Notes: a model not told the origin generated them from the letters alone. Counted from the stretch's first letter, positions 1-11,169 are shown. The stretch: 64,000 nt of DNA from Cercis canadensis (GCA_003255065.1 QAOA01006129.1:175766-239765), one strand, 5' to 3'. Numbers and translations: made by a program.

Positions 1-994
1 TGTTTGATGCTCTAGAACTTGTTTTACTTCTTTTTGAGATTACATTATCATATGCATGCATGAATGTGATGAAGGCCATCATTTCTTTCTTTTATGCTAG
101 TTAGCCAAATAGCCTACCTAACATCTTTTCCCTTGCTTTCCCCTTTGAGCCTAATTTTCTCATTCTTTCATTTACCTCATTGCAAGCTTTTAGTGTAAAA
201 CCATGTTTCTACCTAGAATAGGGAGTATGAAAGCATTGTTTTAATTTTTGATGAGTTTCTATTTGTCCGTAACGGACAAAGTTCTAAGTGTGGGGGGTAG
301 GATTTGTGCAAATTGAAAGAAATGTGAAAAGAAAATAAATAGTAGCAAAAGAAAAGAAAGAAAATTCTGTTTAAAAAGAAATCAGAAAAGAAAATGTAAA
401 GAAAAAGAAAATAAAAGTAGTGGTTTTCCTTCCAAAGAGGAAGAAATGTGTAAAGAAATTTGCATAGAGCTTTTGGGTGAAAATTTTTGTGCTTAGTGTT
501 GGTTTTGACTCATCATTCCTAATGTTCTCATGCTCTCTTTGGTTTTAACTTGTCATATTCATACTTCTTATTACATTCGTTTCCTCTCCTTGGCCCCATT
601 ACATCCTTAAATAAAGTCCTTCTGATTTGTGTATGCATGTGTTTGATGTAGTGGAGATTAGAAAATAAACAAGCTTATATTAGTGCAATTTGTCATGAGA
701 TGTTTTTGAGTGAAACACTTGCCCTTAAACACTTGAGGGATTGAGAGTGTATCTTGTGAGGCTCTATCATTTTTAGTCTATTCAATTCTATTGAAATCAC
801 CATGCTTGTTGTTTGAAATAGCAAGGAAGAAATTCATGAGTGTCTTTGATCCTTTTAATTTTTGATTGTTTTTCTTGCTCATTTAACTTTTGCATTCTTG
901 TTCTTGTTTGGAAATGTCTCTTAGCTGTTTTCCTTGTTCCCTAGTTTTACTTCTAGTTTGCCTGGGACAAGCAAATGATAAGTGTTGGGAGATT
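1..994 (+). mobile_element. 3' noncoding internal region of a plus-strand Ty3/gypsy element (element C)
   Basis: No coding frame is seen. The stretch matches, in the opposite direction, the 3' noncoding tracts of elements D (6665-8254) and E (4505-5192): shared phrases include the AACTTGTTTTACTTC and TGCATGCATGAATGTGATGAAGG blocks, purine-rich runs near 330-420, and the CAAACACATGCATAC-type block near 630. It ends with a weakened polypurine tract (982-994, GTGTTGGGAGATT) directly before LTR C. This is the usual tail between pol and the 3' LTR in Athila-type elements. The rest of the element lies left of the window. Confidence 0.75.
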
Positions 995-2466
995 TGATAA
1001 TCACACTTTTTATATAGTAATTAACCCTCATATTTAGTGTCTTAAATCTCTTTTAGTGCTTAATTGAGTGGGCTTGGCCTTATTTCATAAGTTTGGGTTC
1101 ATATTGGACTTAATTGTTTTATTCAGCATTATTAGGGTTTTGATATTATTTCTGTATTTCGGGTATATCTTTAGTTTTGTATGTCTAAAAATTATGAATC
1201 TTATCTTGTAGGAAATATAAGAGGATTATCTACAACTTTCATTCAGACCTCTAAGGCTATTTCAGACGTTCAGTGGGTCAAATTTGACCTGGAAGTCAGA
1301 GCAGAGATGCTGCTGCTGGAATCTGACCCGCATGCAGAGTGTAGACCATAACTTGGGTTGTAGGTGTCCTATGGACTTGAAACCAGTTCCAATGGAAAGC
1401 TGAGACGTAGGCTTCAATTTTTGTGAAGGCCAGTTCTTCCAATTATGTCTTTTTAATGGTCTTATTTCCTGTCAAAACCAGCTGATTAGTCTAGAGACCT
1501 CTTAAGAGTTAATTAGGCTTAACTCCTTTAATTCAGGCCCAATTAAGCCCAAACCATAGCCCATTTGAAGCTAAGGTCCAGAGGCTTAAACCTAGGTTAA
1601 GGGTAATTTGAGTGTGCACTAAATTTTTGATGTTATAATTAGGTTAAAGGAGACAGCATTTTTATCATCCTAGCTAGACAGTTTTTAGGCGGCTTTTGTT
1701 TTCTCTCTTATATTTTTTTGGAGCTCTTTGAACTATGGATTTCTTCCTCCATTGGAGCTTAGATTTCATGACTATGGAGGAGTAGGACTCTTGTAACCAA
1801 GTTAGACTTCTGATTAAATTATGTTTTATTCTTGAGATTATGTACTTAATTGAATTAAACTTAATGCAATTCTTCTTCTTTGGATTTCTACCTTGCTTTA
1901 ATCTTTGTATGTATTCATGGAGGTCTTTGTGATTTATATGGATGTTGAAGTTAGAAAAAAAAAATGTTGATTGATCAATCTTTAATCTGTGGTAAAAATT
2001 CAGAGAAGCTATGTCATGCTAATTGAATGTTCGGTTTTTAGATTAATCACTAATTGCTTAGTCTTTGTGATTACAAGATTAGTGATTGCATGTGATTAGT
2101 TGAATCCTGAGTCATAACTCAGTAGGAGCAAATTAGTCATAATTAGAGATTTCAATTGTGATTAAACTCAATTAGTAGTGCTGCTGCATTAGGGTTTGAT
2201 AACTTATGTTAATCTAGGATGGATCAAACCGGTTTTTGATGGATGTCTAGCTAGGTTACGTTTTTAATCAACCGAATTAATCCTTGTTTAATTCTGTATT
2301 TTATAATTTGGAAATACAATTCTGTTTTACAAAATCCCCTATTCTTAACTTGAAATTGTTGATTACACATTGCATTCCTTGAGAGACAAACCTGGGTTAT
2401 GCCCTCTATTGTATTCTAATTAGGGGATTCAATTTAATTTAATTTGATTAGCGATAATTAAAATCA
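995..2466 (+). repeat. LTR C (gypsy, plus orientation)
   Basis: The repeat starts TGATAATCACACTTTTTATA after a polypurine tract and ends GATAATTAAAATCA, so it has the expected TG...CA ends and is about 1.47 kb long. It is alignable with LTRs D and E: shared blocks include the TGACCC/GGGTCA stretch near 1270, the AACTTGGGTTGTAGGTG block near 1350, and the GCATTCCTTGAGAGACAAACC block near 2370. Its position after element C internal DNA makes it a 3' LTR, although a PBS-like remnant follows it (see 2467-2484). No flanking target duplication can be checked because the other end is outside the window. Confidence 0.8.
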
Positions 2467-2484
2467 AATTTTGATGTCGTTTCC
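2467..2484 (+). other. decayed primer-binding-site-like sequence after LTR C
   Basis: The 18 bases after LTR C, AATTTTGATGTCGTTTCC, line up with the AATTTTGGCGCCGTTGCC type that follows intact LTRs here (30972 onward, and the complement at 11152-11169). Four of 18 bases differ, three as G-to-A or C-to-T changes. If genuine, a PBS next to what looks like a 3' LTR implies a tandem or recombined LTR arrangement. Chance similarity is possible. Confidence 0.4.
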
Positions 2485-2918
2485 TTCACAAAAATTGAAG
2501 CTATACGTCTCAGCTTTCCAATGGAACCAGTTTCAAGTTCATACGACACCTACAGCCCAAGTTATGGTCCAAACTCTACATGCGGGTCAGATTCCAGCGG
2601 CAGCATGTCTGCTCTGACTTCCGGGTCAAATTTGACCCATTGAACTTCCGAAATAGCCTCGGAGGTCTGAATGAAAGTTATAGATAATCCTCTTAGCTTT
2701 CCTACAAGGCAAGATTCACAATTTTTAGACATACAGAACTAAAGATATACCTAAAATACAGAAATAATATCAAAACCCTAATAATGCTAAATAAAACAAT
2801 TAAGCCCAATATGAACCCAAACTTATGAAATAAGGTCATGCCCACTCAATTACGCACTAAAAGAGATTTAAGACATTAAATATGAGGGTTAATTACTGTA
2901 TAAAAAGTGTGATTATCA
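2485..2918 (-). repeat. partial LTR C in inverted orientation
   Basis: This is the reverse complement of the first 435 bases of LTR C (995-1429). It ends AAAGTGTGATTATCA, the mirror of the LTR start, and its inner end breaks at TTCACAAAAATTGAAGC, the mirror of position 1429. By eye the arms are about 93 to 95 percent identical. The rest of this second LTR copy is missing. Together with LTR C it makes a long snap-back structure. Confidence 0.85.
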
Positions 2919-3083
2919 ATTAGCACATATGAATGGAACTTTTATGTTTATGGCCTAGTTTGTACTGCTCATCATAGTAGTACGTAGCAGAGGTCTTTTT
3001 CCCACCTAGCTTGAATTTCACTTTGGGTTAGTCTCTTTACAGGAGGTTTGGCTGAGGTAAAGGTAGTTTTCGGATGGGAACTG
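2919..3083. other. short non-repeat spacer
   Basis: I see no gene, LTR or domain in these 165 bases between the inverted LTR C fragment and element E. They do not resemble any other part of the window and may be older host DNA. Confidence 0.5.
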
Positions 3084-4487
3084 TGATCGGACTTATCGTT
3101 ATCCAATTAAATTAAACCAAATCCCCTATAAAGAATGCAATACAGGGCTGATCTGGGAAGTCTCTCAAGGAATGCAATGACTAATTAACAACTTCAAGAT
3201 TACTAACTAGGGATTTTTGAAAACAAATTATATTACAAAATTATAAATTGTAGAATTAAACAAGAATTAAATCAGTTAATAAAAATGCAACCTAGCTATT
3301 AAGAATTGGTTTGATTTATCCTAGACCAAACATGAGTAATCAAGTATTAATGCACTACTAATTGATTTTAGCTATAAACGAAATCTCTGCTTTATAACTA
3401 AGTGTCCCTACTGAATTATCATTTAGAATCCAATTTAACCACATACATCACTAATTCTTGCTATCACACAGAATAGGCAATTAGTTGTTTAACCTAAAAT
3501 CGAACATCAATTAATAAAGCTTCTCTGGATTCATGCAGTAGAACAAACATTGATCAACCTAGATTCTATTTCATACCTCAGAATCTATATGAATAATAAA
3601 AATCTATATTAATCCAAACGTAAATCAAGGAATGGCATAAATCCAAAGAGGAACATAATTGCATTAAACTGGAATCAATTAAGTACACAATCTCAAAATC
3701 AAACCAAATTAAATTTGGAGTCTAGTTTGGTTACAGAAGTTCTACTCCTCCATGGCCATCAAATCTGAGCTCCAATGGAAGAAGGAGGCAATGGAAAAAT
3801 AACTGTCTACTAAAAACTGTCTAGAATGGAATGTAAAAAATGTCTACCTCCTTAACCTACCTATAACCCTCTAAAATAATTGCACACCAAGATTACCCCT
3901 GGGTTAGAATTAATCTTCTTGCTCTTAGCTTTAATTGGGCCCCAATTTGGACTTAATTAGGCCAGGAATGAGAGAGTTAGGCCTAATTTGCTCTTAACAG
4001 CTCTCTGGACTAATTAGTTGACTTCAAGGGGATATGGAACCATCAAAATGCCATAGTTTGGAGAATTTTTATTCGTAAGAGTTGAAGCTTTATGTCTGAG
4101 CTATCCAATGGTATTAGTTTTAGGTCCAGACGACACCCACAACCCAAGTTATGGCCCAATCTCTTCATACAGGTCAGGATCCAATAACAGCATCTCTACT
4201 CTGACTTCCAAGCTAAATATGGCCTGCTGAAAAACCAAATTAGCTTTGGAGCTCTGCATATCTCAGCTTTCCTACAAAGTAAGATTCAAGATTATCAGAT
4301 TTCTAAAACTCAAGTTATGCCCGAAATACAGAGATAGTGTAAAATTCCCAGTAATGTTGAAAAATACAATTAAGCCCAATTGGAACCCAACTTATGAAAT
4401 GCAGCCTAATCCCAATCGATTTAACCCAAAAGAGGTTTAAGAGACTAAAAATGAGGGTTAACTATTGTATAAAAAGTGTGTTTATCA
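3084..4487 (-). repeat. 3' LTR of element E
   Basis: In plus coordinates it starts TGATCGGACTTATCGTTATC and ends GTGTGTTTATCA. It is followed to the right by the element E polypurine tract. The first 600 bases match the truncated 5' LTR at 27391-27992 closely (for example the AATGCAATACAGGGCTGATC block in both). Length is 1404 bp. Confidence 0.88.
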
Positions 4488-4504
4488 AATTCCCCCACAC
4501 TTAG
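4488..4504 (-). other. polypurine tract of element E
   Basis: On the minus strand CTAAGTGTGGGGGAATT lies directly before the 3' LTR start. The same motif occurs at the equivalent place in element B (62382-62398) and, altered, in element D (6648-6664). It is the expected plus-strand primer site for reverse transcription. Confidence 0.8.
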
Positions 4505-5192
4505 CCTTTACACGTCTCAGGCAAACTAGAATTAAAACTAGGGAACAAAGAAAACAGCTAAGGGATAATTTCTAAACAACAACTTTTAAGAATGCAAAAG
4601 TTAAGTGAGCCGGAAGAACAATCAAGAACTTAAAGAATCAAGACACTCATGAATTTATTTCTTGCACTTTCAACTAACAAACATATTGATTTCAATAGAA
4701 TTGAATAGACTAAGAATGATAGAGCCTCACAAGATACATTCTCAATCCCTCAAGTGTTTGAGGGGGTAAGTGTTTCACTGAAATCAACTCATGACAATTT
4801 ACACTACTATAGGCTTGCTTATTTTCTAATCTCTACTACTTCAAATACAAGCATGCACAAATCAAAATGATTTTATTTAAGGATATAATGGGGCCAAAGA
4901 AAGGGAAGGAATGAAATAAATAATATGGATATGACAAATTAAAACCAAAGAGAGCATGAGAACATTGAGAATAATGAGTCAAAACAAACACTAAGCATAA
5001 AAATTCATCCAAAAGCTCTATGCAATTTTTCTTTACACGTTCCTTCCTCTTTGGAAGGCAAACTCAATACTTTTATTCTCTTTTTGCATTTCTTTTCCCT
5101 TTTTTTTTAACAGAATTTCTTTCATTTCTTTTCTTTGTCTTTTCAATTCACATAGCCAAACCTTTCAAATTGCACAAATCCCCCCTTCCTCC
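4505..5192 (-). mobile_element. element E 3' noncoding tract, left part
   Basis: This stretch has no credible gene. It matches the noncoding tails of elements D (from 6665) and B (from 62400), including the GGCAAACTAG block, the AATGGGGCCAA block and a pyrimidine-rich run near 5080-5150. It stops at 5192 where element D is inserted and resumes at 12626 with the ACACTTGGAAGTTTGTCCAT block. Confidence 0.8.
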
Positions 5193-6647
5193 TAATTGGT
5201 GTTGTCGCTTAACCAATTAAATTAAATCGAATCCCCTAATTAGAATGCAATAGAGAGCATAATCTGGGTTTGTCTCACAAGGAATGCAATGTGTAATCAA
5301 TAATTTTAAGTTAAAAATAGGGGATTTTTGAAACAAGATTATAATAGTAAATTGCAGAATTAAACAAAGATTAATGTAGTTGATTAAAGGCATAACCTAG
5401 CTAGACATCCATCAAAAACCGGTTTGATTCATCCTAGATTAACATGAGTGATTAAGTCTTAATGTAGCAATGCTAATTGAGTTTAATCACAACCAAAATC
5501 TCTAATTGTGACTAATTATTCCTACTAAGTTATCACTTAGAATTCGATTAACCACATACAATCACTAATCTTGTAATCACAAAGACTAAGCAATTAGTGA
5601 TTAATCTAAAAACCGAACATCAATTAGCATAACATAGCTTCTCTGAATTCTAACCACAGATTAAAGATTGATCAATCTAAATTCTATTTCTTACTTCAAT
5701 ATCCATATAAATCACAAAGATCTCCATGAATTCATACAAAGATTAAAGCAAGGTAGAAATTCAAAGAAGAAGAAATTGCATTAAGTTTAATCCAATTAAG
5801 AACATAATCTCAAAATCAAAACCGAATTTAATCAGGAGTCTAACTTGGTTACAAGGATTCTACTCCTCCATGGTCATGAAATCCAAGCTCCAATGGAGAA
5901 GTGCAGTCATAAATCAAAGAGCTCCAAACTTTTCAAGAGAGAAAACAAAAGCTGCCTAGTCTAGAATTGATAACTCGTCTGCCTCCTTTCTCTGCTTATA
6001 ACTTCCTAACTTTCATGCACACCTAATTTACCCCTAACCTAGTTTAAACCTCTGGACCTCAGCTTCAAATGGGCTCCGGTTTGGGCCTAATTGGGCCTGA
6101 ATTGAGGAAGTTAAGCCCATTTAAGTCCATCTAGGTCCATATAGGTCTCTGGACTAATCAGCCATTTTCGACAGGCAATAAGACCATCTTAACTTCATAA
6201 TTTGTTGAACCGCCCTTCATAACAATTGAATCCCTGTGCCTTAGCTTTCCAATGGGACTGGTTTCAAGTCTATACGACATGTACAGCACAAGTTATGGTC
6301 CAAACACTGCATGCGGGTCAGGATCCAGCAGCAGCAACTCTACTCTGACTTCCGGGTTACATTTGACCCACTGAACGTCTAAATTGGCCTTGGAGGTCTG
6401 AATGAAAGTTGTAGATAATCCTCTTAGCTTTCCTACAAGGCAAGAATCACAATTTTTAGACATTCAGAACTAAAGATATACCCGAAATACAGAATAGTGT
6501 CAAAACCCTAATAATGCTGAAAAACACACTTAAGCCCAATTTGAACCTAATTAATAAAATATGACCCAAGCCCAATCAAATAAGCCTATAATAGGATTAG
6601 GAGGTTAAAAATTGGGATTAATTAATATATAAAAATAATGTTCATTA
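5193..6647 (-). repeat. 3' LTR of element D
   Basis: It matches 11170-12625 along its whole length. Its terminal dinucleotides have decayed: TAATTGG replaces TGATTGG on the left and CATTA replaces CATCA on the right, while the other copy keeps TG...CA. It is followed on the right by a polypurine-type run whose plus-strand reading is AATCCTCCCACACTTAT. Confidence 0.88.
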
Positions 6648-6664
6648 AATCCTCCCACACTTAT
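6648..6664 (-). other. polypurine tract of element D
   Basis: On the minus strand the sequence ATAAGTGTGGGAGGATT precedes the 3' LTR. It is one or two bases away from the polypurine tracts of elements B and E. Confidence 0.75.
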
Positions 6665-8254
6665 CATTTGCACATCTCGGGCAAACTAGAGTTAAAACTA
6701 GAAAAAAAAAGGAAAACAACTAAGACAACTAAGAGATCATTTCTCAACAACAACTTCCAAGAATGCAAAAGTTAAGTGAGCAAGAAGAACAATCAATAAT
6801 TTAAAAGAATTAAAATAATCATGAATCTATTTCTTGCACTTTCAATCAACAAGCATGGTGAATTCAAATGAAGTAAAGAACTAAGAAAGATAGAACCTCA
6901 CACAAGATATATTCTCAATTCCTCAAGTGTTTAAGGGGGTTATTGTTTCACTCAAATCACATCATGACAATTTGCACTACCATAAGCTTGCTTATTTTCT
7001 AATCTCCACTACTTTAAACACATGCATGCACAAATCAGAAGAACTTTATTTAAGGATGTAATGGGGCCAAGGACCAAGAGAAAAGAAAGAATGAAATATG
7101 GATATGGCAAATTAAAACCAAAGAGAGCATGAGAACATTGTGAATGATGAGTTGAAACCAACACTAAGTACAAAAATACACCCAAAAGCTCTATGCAATT
7201 TTCTTTACAGACTTCTTCCTCTTTGGAAGGCAAACCACTACTTTTATTCTCTTTTTCTTTGCATTTTCTTTTTCTGATTTTTTTTTAAACAAAATTTTCT
7301 TTTCTTTTTTCTTTTAGCTAACATTTCTTTGTCTTTACATTTCATATAGCCACTTTTCTTTAAATTTCACAAATCCTCCCCCCACACTTAGAACTTTGTT
7401 CATCTCGGACAAATAGAACTCATCAATTGATCAACCAATGCTTTCATACTCCCTAAGGTAGATAGAAACATGGTTTTTTTTTTTTTGTGTATGAGCTAAA
7501 TGAAAGAATGAAAAAAAATAAGCTCAAGGGGGAAATCAAGGGAAATGATTTTAAGAAGGTTATTTGGGTATCTAGCTAGAAAGAAAAAAAAAGATGGTCT
7601 TCATCACATTCATGCATGTAAATGACAATGTAGTCTAAAAAAGAAGCAAAACAAGTTATAGAGCAACAAACATCATGAGCACAATGCACACAAGAAAGGA
7701 ATATAGAATGACAATAGGTTCAAAAATCCACTAGGTATGTTCCATCAAACTTAATCCATCACCAAATTAGCTAACTAAAAGATGCAAGAATCTATTCAAC
7801 CATGCTAGAAACTTCAAAATGACAATTGCTTCAAGCTCACAAATTCTACAATTCTCAAAGTGCTATGAAAAATGCAAAAAGGAAAGGTGGTAAGATGAGT
7901 AGAATGAGAGTAAAGCAAAACAACAAAACAAAATGGAAAACAACTAGGAAAAATGTGGGACAACGAATCAAGAAATGATATCGAACCAGAATTCTGTACA
8001 GAAGCTCAAGAAGAAACATGAACAGAATTGGAACATGCTGAACCACACCAAAACAGCAAACAGAGAAGGGAAGAATAACAGAAAACACAAAACAGACACG
8101 TAAAACAGAACCAACAAACAGAATTAAAAACATTAACAGAACAAAACTAAACAACAAGAATAGAAAATTAACATAATCCGAAACATAATCAGAAAGAACA
8201 ACAAAAACAGAAATATAATAACAGAAACATAATCCGAAAAAACTCCCCTGAAAC
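6665..8254 (-). mobile_element. element D 3' noncoding tract
   Basis: About 1.6 kb lies between the last pol codons and the polypurine tract. The sense strand is T-rich, with repeated CTGTTTT-type words at 8000-8240 and a pyrimidine run at 7240-7330. Apparent open frames here, such as a hydrophobic one at 7855-8337, are products of this composition. The same layout is seen in element A (37314-38446). I see no gene. Confidence 0.7.
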
Positions 8255-8360
8255 TCAATCAAGTTGGGTAGATGGCATCTTGCAAGTGGACCTCCTCCAC
8301 GATGTTTGCAACAAGCAAAGTAAGATACCTGAGTCAAAGACCACTCTCACAAAGCCCTTA
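8255..8360 (-). pseudogene. C-terminal end of pol retained in element D
   Basis: On the minus strand a short frame reads VEEVHLQDAIYPT and stops near 8266. The same ending is present in element A ([13 protein letters not shown], stop at 37311-37313) and element B (VEEVHLHDAIYLP, stop at 63958-63960). In these elements it closes the integrase-containing polyprotein. Its survival marks the right-hand breakpoint of the pol deletion in D. Confidence 0.7.
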
Positions 8361-9085
8361 AAAGAAACTACAAAGCTGAAATTATTGTAAAGAACACAAA
8401 AACATAAAAAAATATAAAGACATAAAGGAAATAATGAAGCAAATACTATGGGACTAGAATCAAATACATTTAACCCTTGATTTAAAAATTTAGCAAAGTA
8501 AGCATTTAAAATGTCACCAAGGGAAATGTGCAGCAAGAAATTTACAATCCTACCTAAAGCATGAGAAACATGAAAAATCTTGTTAGGTATATACAACCAT
8601 CCATGGTTCTCATATATAAGTCTAAAAGAAGGAAAATAATTATGTCCTACAAATCTAAGCCTATAACAGTCATGCTTAAGGTCATCCTTACAAAATACAT
8701 TAGTGTCACACAACATATGACACTTAAATTCGTGCAAAGAATTGGCAAAAACCGACATCTCTTGCTTGCCATTCAAAGAATAGCTTGACATATGGTTTGC
8801 TTGGACAGCCCATTTATTTCCCACACTCACTCCATCAACATCAAAATATTCACTTGCCACCAAGGTTCTAACATGATCTCTATTCCTAGTGCTCTAGCAT
8901 GTGAAGAAGTAAGAAGCATGAAATCTCCTAATCTATCAACATTAGTTTCTACATCTCCACATGCATACGCCATTACAACAAGAGTAGGATCATGATTAAA
9001 TAAATTTTCAGCAAGTGCACAATTAAAATAAGGATGTGTCAAAGTGAGAAAAGGTGTAGAGTTAACCATAGCAGCCGTGTCAAGT
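8361..9085 (-). pseudogene. unidentified coding stretch carried by element D
   Basis: Two overlapping minus-strand frames (9348 to 8827 and 8863 to 8255) carry a continuous-looking protein of about 200 residues that is not low-complexity. It includes HPYFNCALAENLFNHDPTL near 9030-8975, a CGDVETNVDRLGDFMLLTSS stretch, and, after a one-base frame change near 8870, LVASEYFDVDGVS and KWAVQANHMSSYSLNG. I do not recognise the family. Elements A and E have no counterpart in the same place, because they go from the linker directly into RT. It could be an Athila accessory reading frame, a captured host gene fragment or a diverged part of the polyprotein. The frame change suggests it is no longer functional here. 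Confidence 0.45.
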
Positions 9086-9375
9086 TCGCCTTGGGTTGTC
9101 TCTTGAGAGTTTTCTTCAAAATCTGTAGAACCAGATTTACTAGAATCTCCATCTCTCAAGAATGCAGCGATCTCAGCACACACAGCACATGACAATTCAC
9201 CATTATAATCAGCACATAATTGGCCCTGCACAAAATCATCAAAATCAACACAATCAGAAAAATCAGTACTTAACTCATTGTAGACCTCCTTGACTAAATC
9301 CTCCTCTGTCTTCTTGGACTGAGTGGCTCTATCGGATTCTGGGGTCAATGAATCAAGGACTACTTTCTCTGCTGC
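9086..9375 (-). pseudogene. gag-pol linker region (between PR and RT) of element D
   Basis: The minus-strand frame from 9348 has a DLVKEVYNELSTDFSDCVDF stretch followed by a CAVCAEIAAFL stretch. The counterpart in element A is the acidic Cys-containing linker at 34160-34372, and in element E the region 17630-17800. In D this linker is joined directly to the gag tail, with no protease core between them, so an internal deletion removed PR. Confidence 0.6.
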
Positions 9376-10069
9376 CAGTGGTTTATTTTCAAGTTAAGGT
9401 TCAGTTGGTTCTGGCATAGATTCTTTAGTTGGTTCTGGAATTGTATGTGAAGGAATTTTTTTAGAACCATGGGCCTGCAATTGACTCGTTGAGAATGCCA
9501 ATTGTCCAATCTGAATATCTAAATTTTGCATGGCGGCCTCTGTCCTCTGCTGGAACTGCATGGTATGAGTGGCCAATTGCTTCACCAAGTCCTCAATTGA
9601 AGGTTTAGGTTCTGTGTATGTTGAACTTGGTTATTACATAGGCTGCTCGAATGGTTGCCAATATTGCTGTGGAGGCGTTGCATTGCCATATGTCAGATTG
9701 GTATGATCTCTCCAATTATAGTTATAGATGTTAAAGGATTGATCATATGTAGGCTGATGTTGGGATTGGTATGATAGTTCGCTAGGAAATACAACAGCTG
9801 CAGCCACAGAGGGATCTTGAAATTCATAAACATCATCCTAAAGTGTAGGGTATGCATTTGTGGGATGAGAGGTGCAAGCACATATGCCACAAAATTGGAT
9901 TGGTTGCATGGCTGGTTCAGGTGCTTGTTATCCCACTGCTAATTGTCTCACTAAAGATGTCAATTCATCAAGTCTATGGTCTATCCTCTGTTTGTCAAAA
10001 AGTAATGCAACAACCTCTTTGACACTTTTAGTAGTAAGAGAACTTAGTATGCACTATGAACAAAAGTGA
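9376..10069 (-). pseudogene. gag C-terminal half of element D
   Basis: Minus-strand translation gives a LDELTSLVRQLAVG helix near 9965, a CCHC-like knuckle CGICACTSHPTNAY (last Cys changed to Tyr) near 9890, a Gln/Tyr-rich part, and the MQNLDIQIGQLA coiled-coil-like segment at 9540-9490. The same order occurs in elements A (32740-33300) and E (20870-18595). The N-terminal capsid part with the KKLCxSxPHHQISDQLL motif is absent. Several stops interrupt it, for example in the segment around 9629. Confidence 0.7.
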
Positions 10070-11146
10070 CAGAATAACAAAACACACCAAAACACACAAT
10101 AAAATACAAAATCACACAAAAAGTGACAAAAAATAGCAAAAAGTGACAATAAAGACAACCTAGCCATGCACATAAGGTTGGCAGAATGCCAAAACACACT
10201 AAAACAGGAACACAACACAGAAATAGGGACAAAAAAATGGCTAAAACAAAAAGTAATCGACATAAAGTAATTAGCAGAAAGTAAACGACATAAAGTAATT
10301 AATAGAAAGTAATCAACAGAAAGTAAATGACAAAAAGTAATTAGCAGAAAGTAAACGACATAAAGTAATTAACAGAAAATAATCAGCAGAAAGTAAAAGA
10401 CATAAAGTAATTAACAGAAAGTAAATGACAGAAAGTAAATGACAAAAATTAAATGACAAAAAGTAAATGATAAAAAGTAATCGACAGAAATTAAATGACA
10501 GAAATTAAACGACAGAAAGTAATTGACAGAAATTAATCGACAAAAATTAAATGACAGAAATTATTCGACAGAAATTAAATGACATAAAGTAAATGACAGA
10601 AAGTAATCTGAATTTAACAAAGCAATCAATTCAAGGAATCAACTAATTCAAGCCAAAATTCATACAGGAGACTTGAATTGCACTAAAATACACTAAAACA
10701 GAATTAACACACACAAGGTGACAGAATTACACTAAAATAGAAACACACAAAATGTACTAAACAAAGGCAAAAAAGAGAGCAAAATAACACTAGTTGACCC
10801 ATCTAAACATTTTTTTAAAATTTTTCTACCACCACAGGGTGAAATATGAGACTAAATGGAATTCAAAAATCAAATAAAAAATATTTATAAAATAGAAAAG
10901 TGGTCAAAACAGTGAAATTTAGCTTAAAAACGCGGACCTCACAGCCGTTGGCTGTGACTATTGATTGTTGGTCACTTTTCCTTCAATTGACTAACTTTCA
11001 GGTTAATCGGAGCAAAATATTTTGGCAGGAACAGTACACGTGAAAATTAATGAATCAAGCCAAAATGCAAGGAAAACAAGGAGGAAATGGGAGCAAATGA
11101 CTAGAATTCACACAATGAACTTAAAATCATCAACTAACATTAACAT
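10070..11146 (-). mobile_element. element D leader between PBS and gag
   Basis: This is untranslated leader on the minus strand. It contains a 14-bp tandem array (10248-10608) and, near 10800-11050, a conserved leader block also found in elements A (about 31470-31720) and E (about 21680-21930), recognisable by CCACCACAG and TCAATTGACTAACTTTCA-like words. I see no gene. Confidence 0.65.
10248..10608. repeat. 14-bp minisatellite, about 26 units
   Basis: The run is built from units of the type AAAGTAAATGACAG with variable bases at positions 4, 8, 9, 10 and 14. I count about 26 consecutive units with a strict 14-base period. It lies in the untranslated leader of element D. No equivalent array is seen in the leaders of elements A or E. 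Confidence 0.9.
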
Positions 11147-11164
11147 TCCCCGGCAATGGCGCCA
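11147..11164 (-). other. primer binding site of element D, tRNA-Asp type
   Basis: The plus strand reads TCCCCGGCAATGGCGCCA. From memory of plant tRNA-Asp, its 3' end with CCA is the same apart from one base (C for T at position 11). The site is five bases from the LTR edge at 11170. tRNA-Asp priming is common in Athila-type elements. Confidence 0.82.
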
Positions 11165-11169
11165 AAATT

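Noticed and set aside
7855..8337. 160-codon hydrophobic minus-strand frame that looks like a membrane protein
   Set aside because: It lies in the T-rich noncoding tract of element D and is made of Phe, Leu, Val and Cys from CTGTTTT-type repeats. Similar frames appear in the equivalent tract of element E (13196-13448).
8255..9348. Athila envelope-like gene in element D
   Set aside because: The frame lies before the pol ending, not after it, and I see no signal peptide or clear transmembrane segment outside the T-rich tail. It is reported as unidentified instead.
10044..10263. Overlapping hydrophobic frames in the element D leader
   Set aside because: They are composition artefacts next to the 14-bp repeat array and have no counterpart in elements A or E.
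11147..11164. Match to a tRNA-Asp 3' end
   Set aside because: Only 18 bases match, at the fixed distance from an LTR, so it is a primer binding site and not a tRNA gene. No tRNA cloverleaf was seen anywhere.
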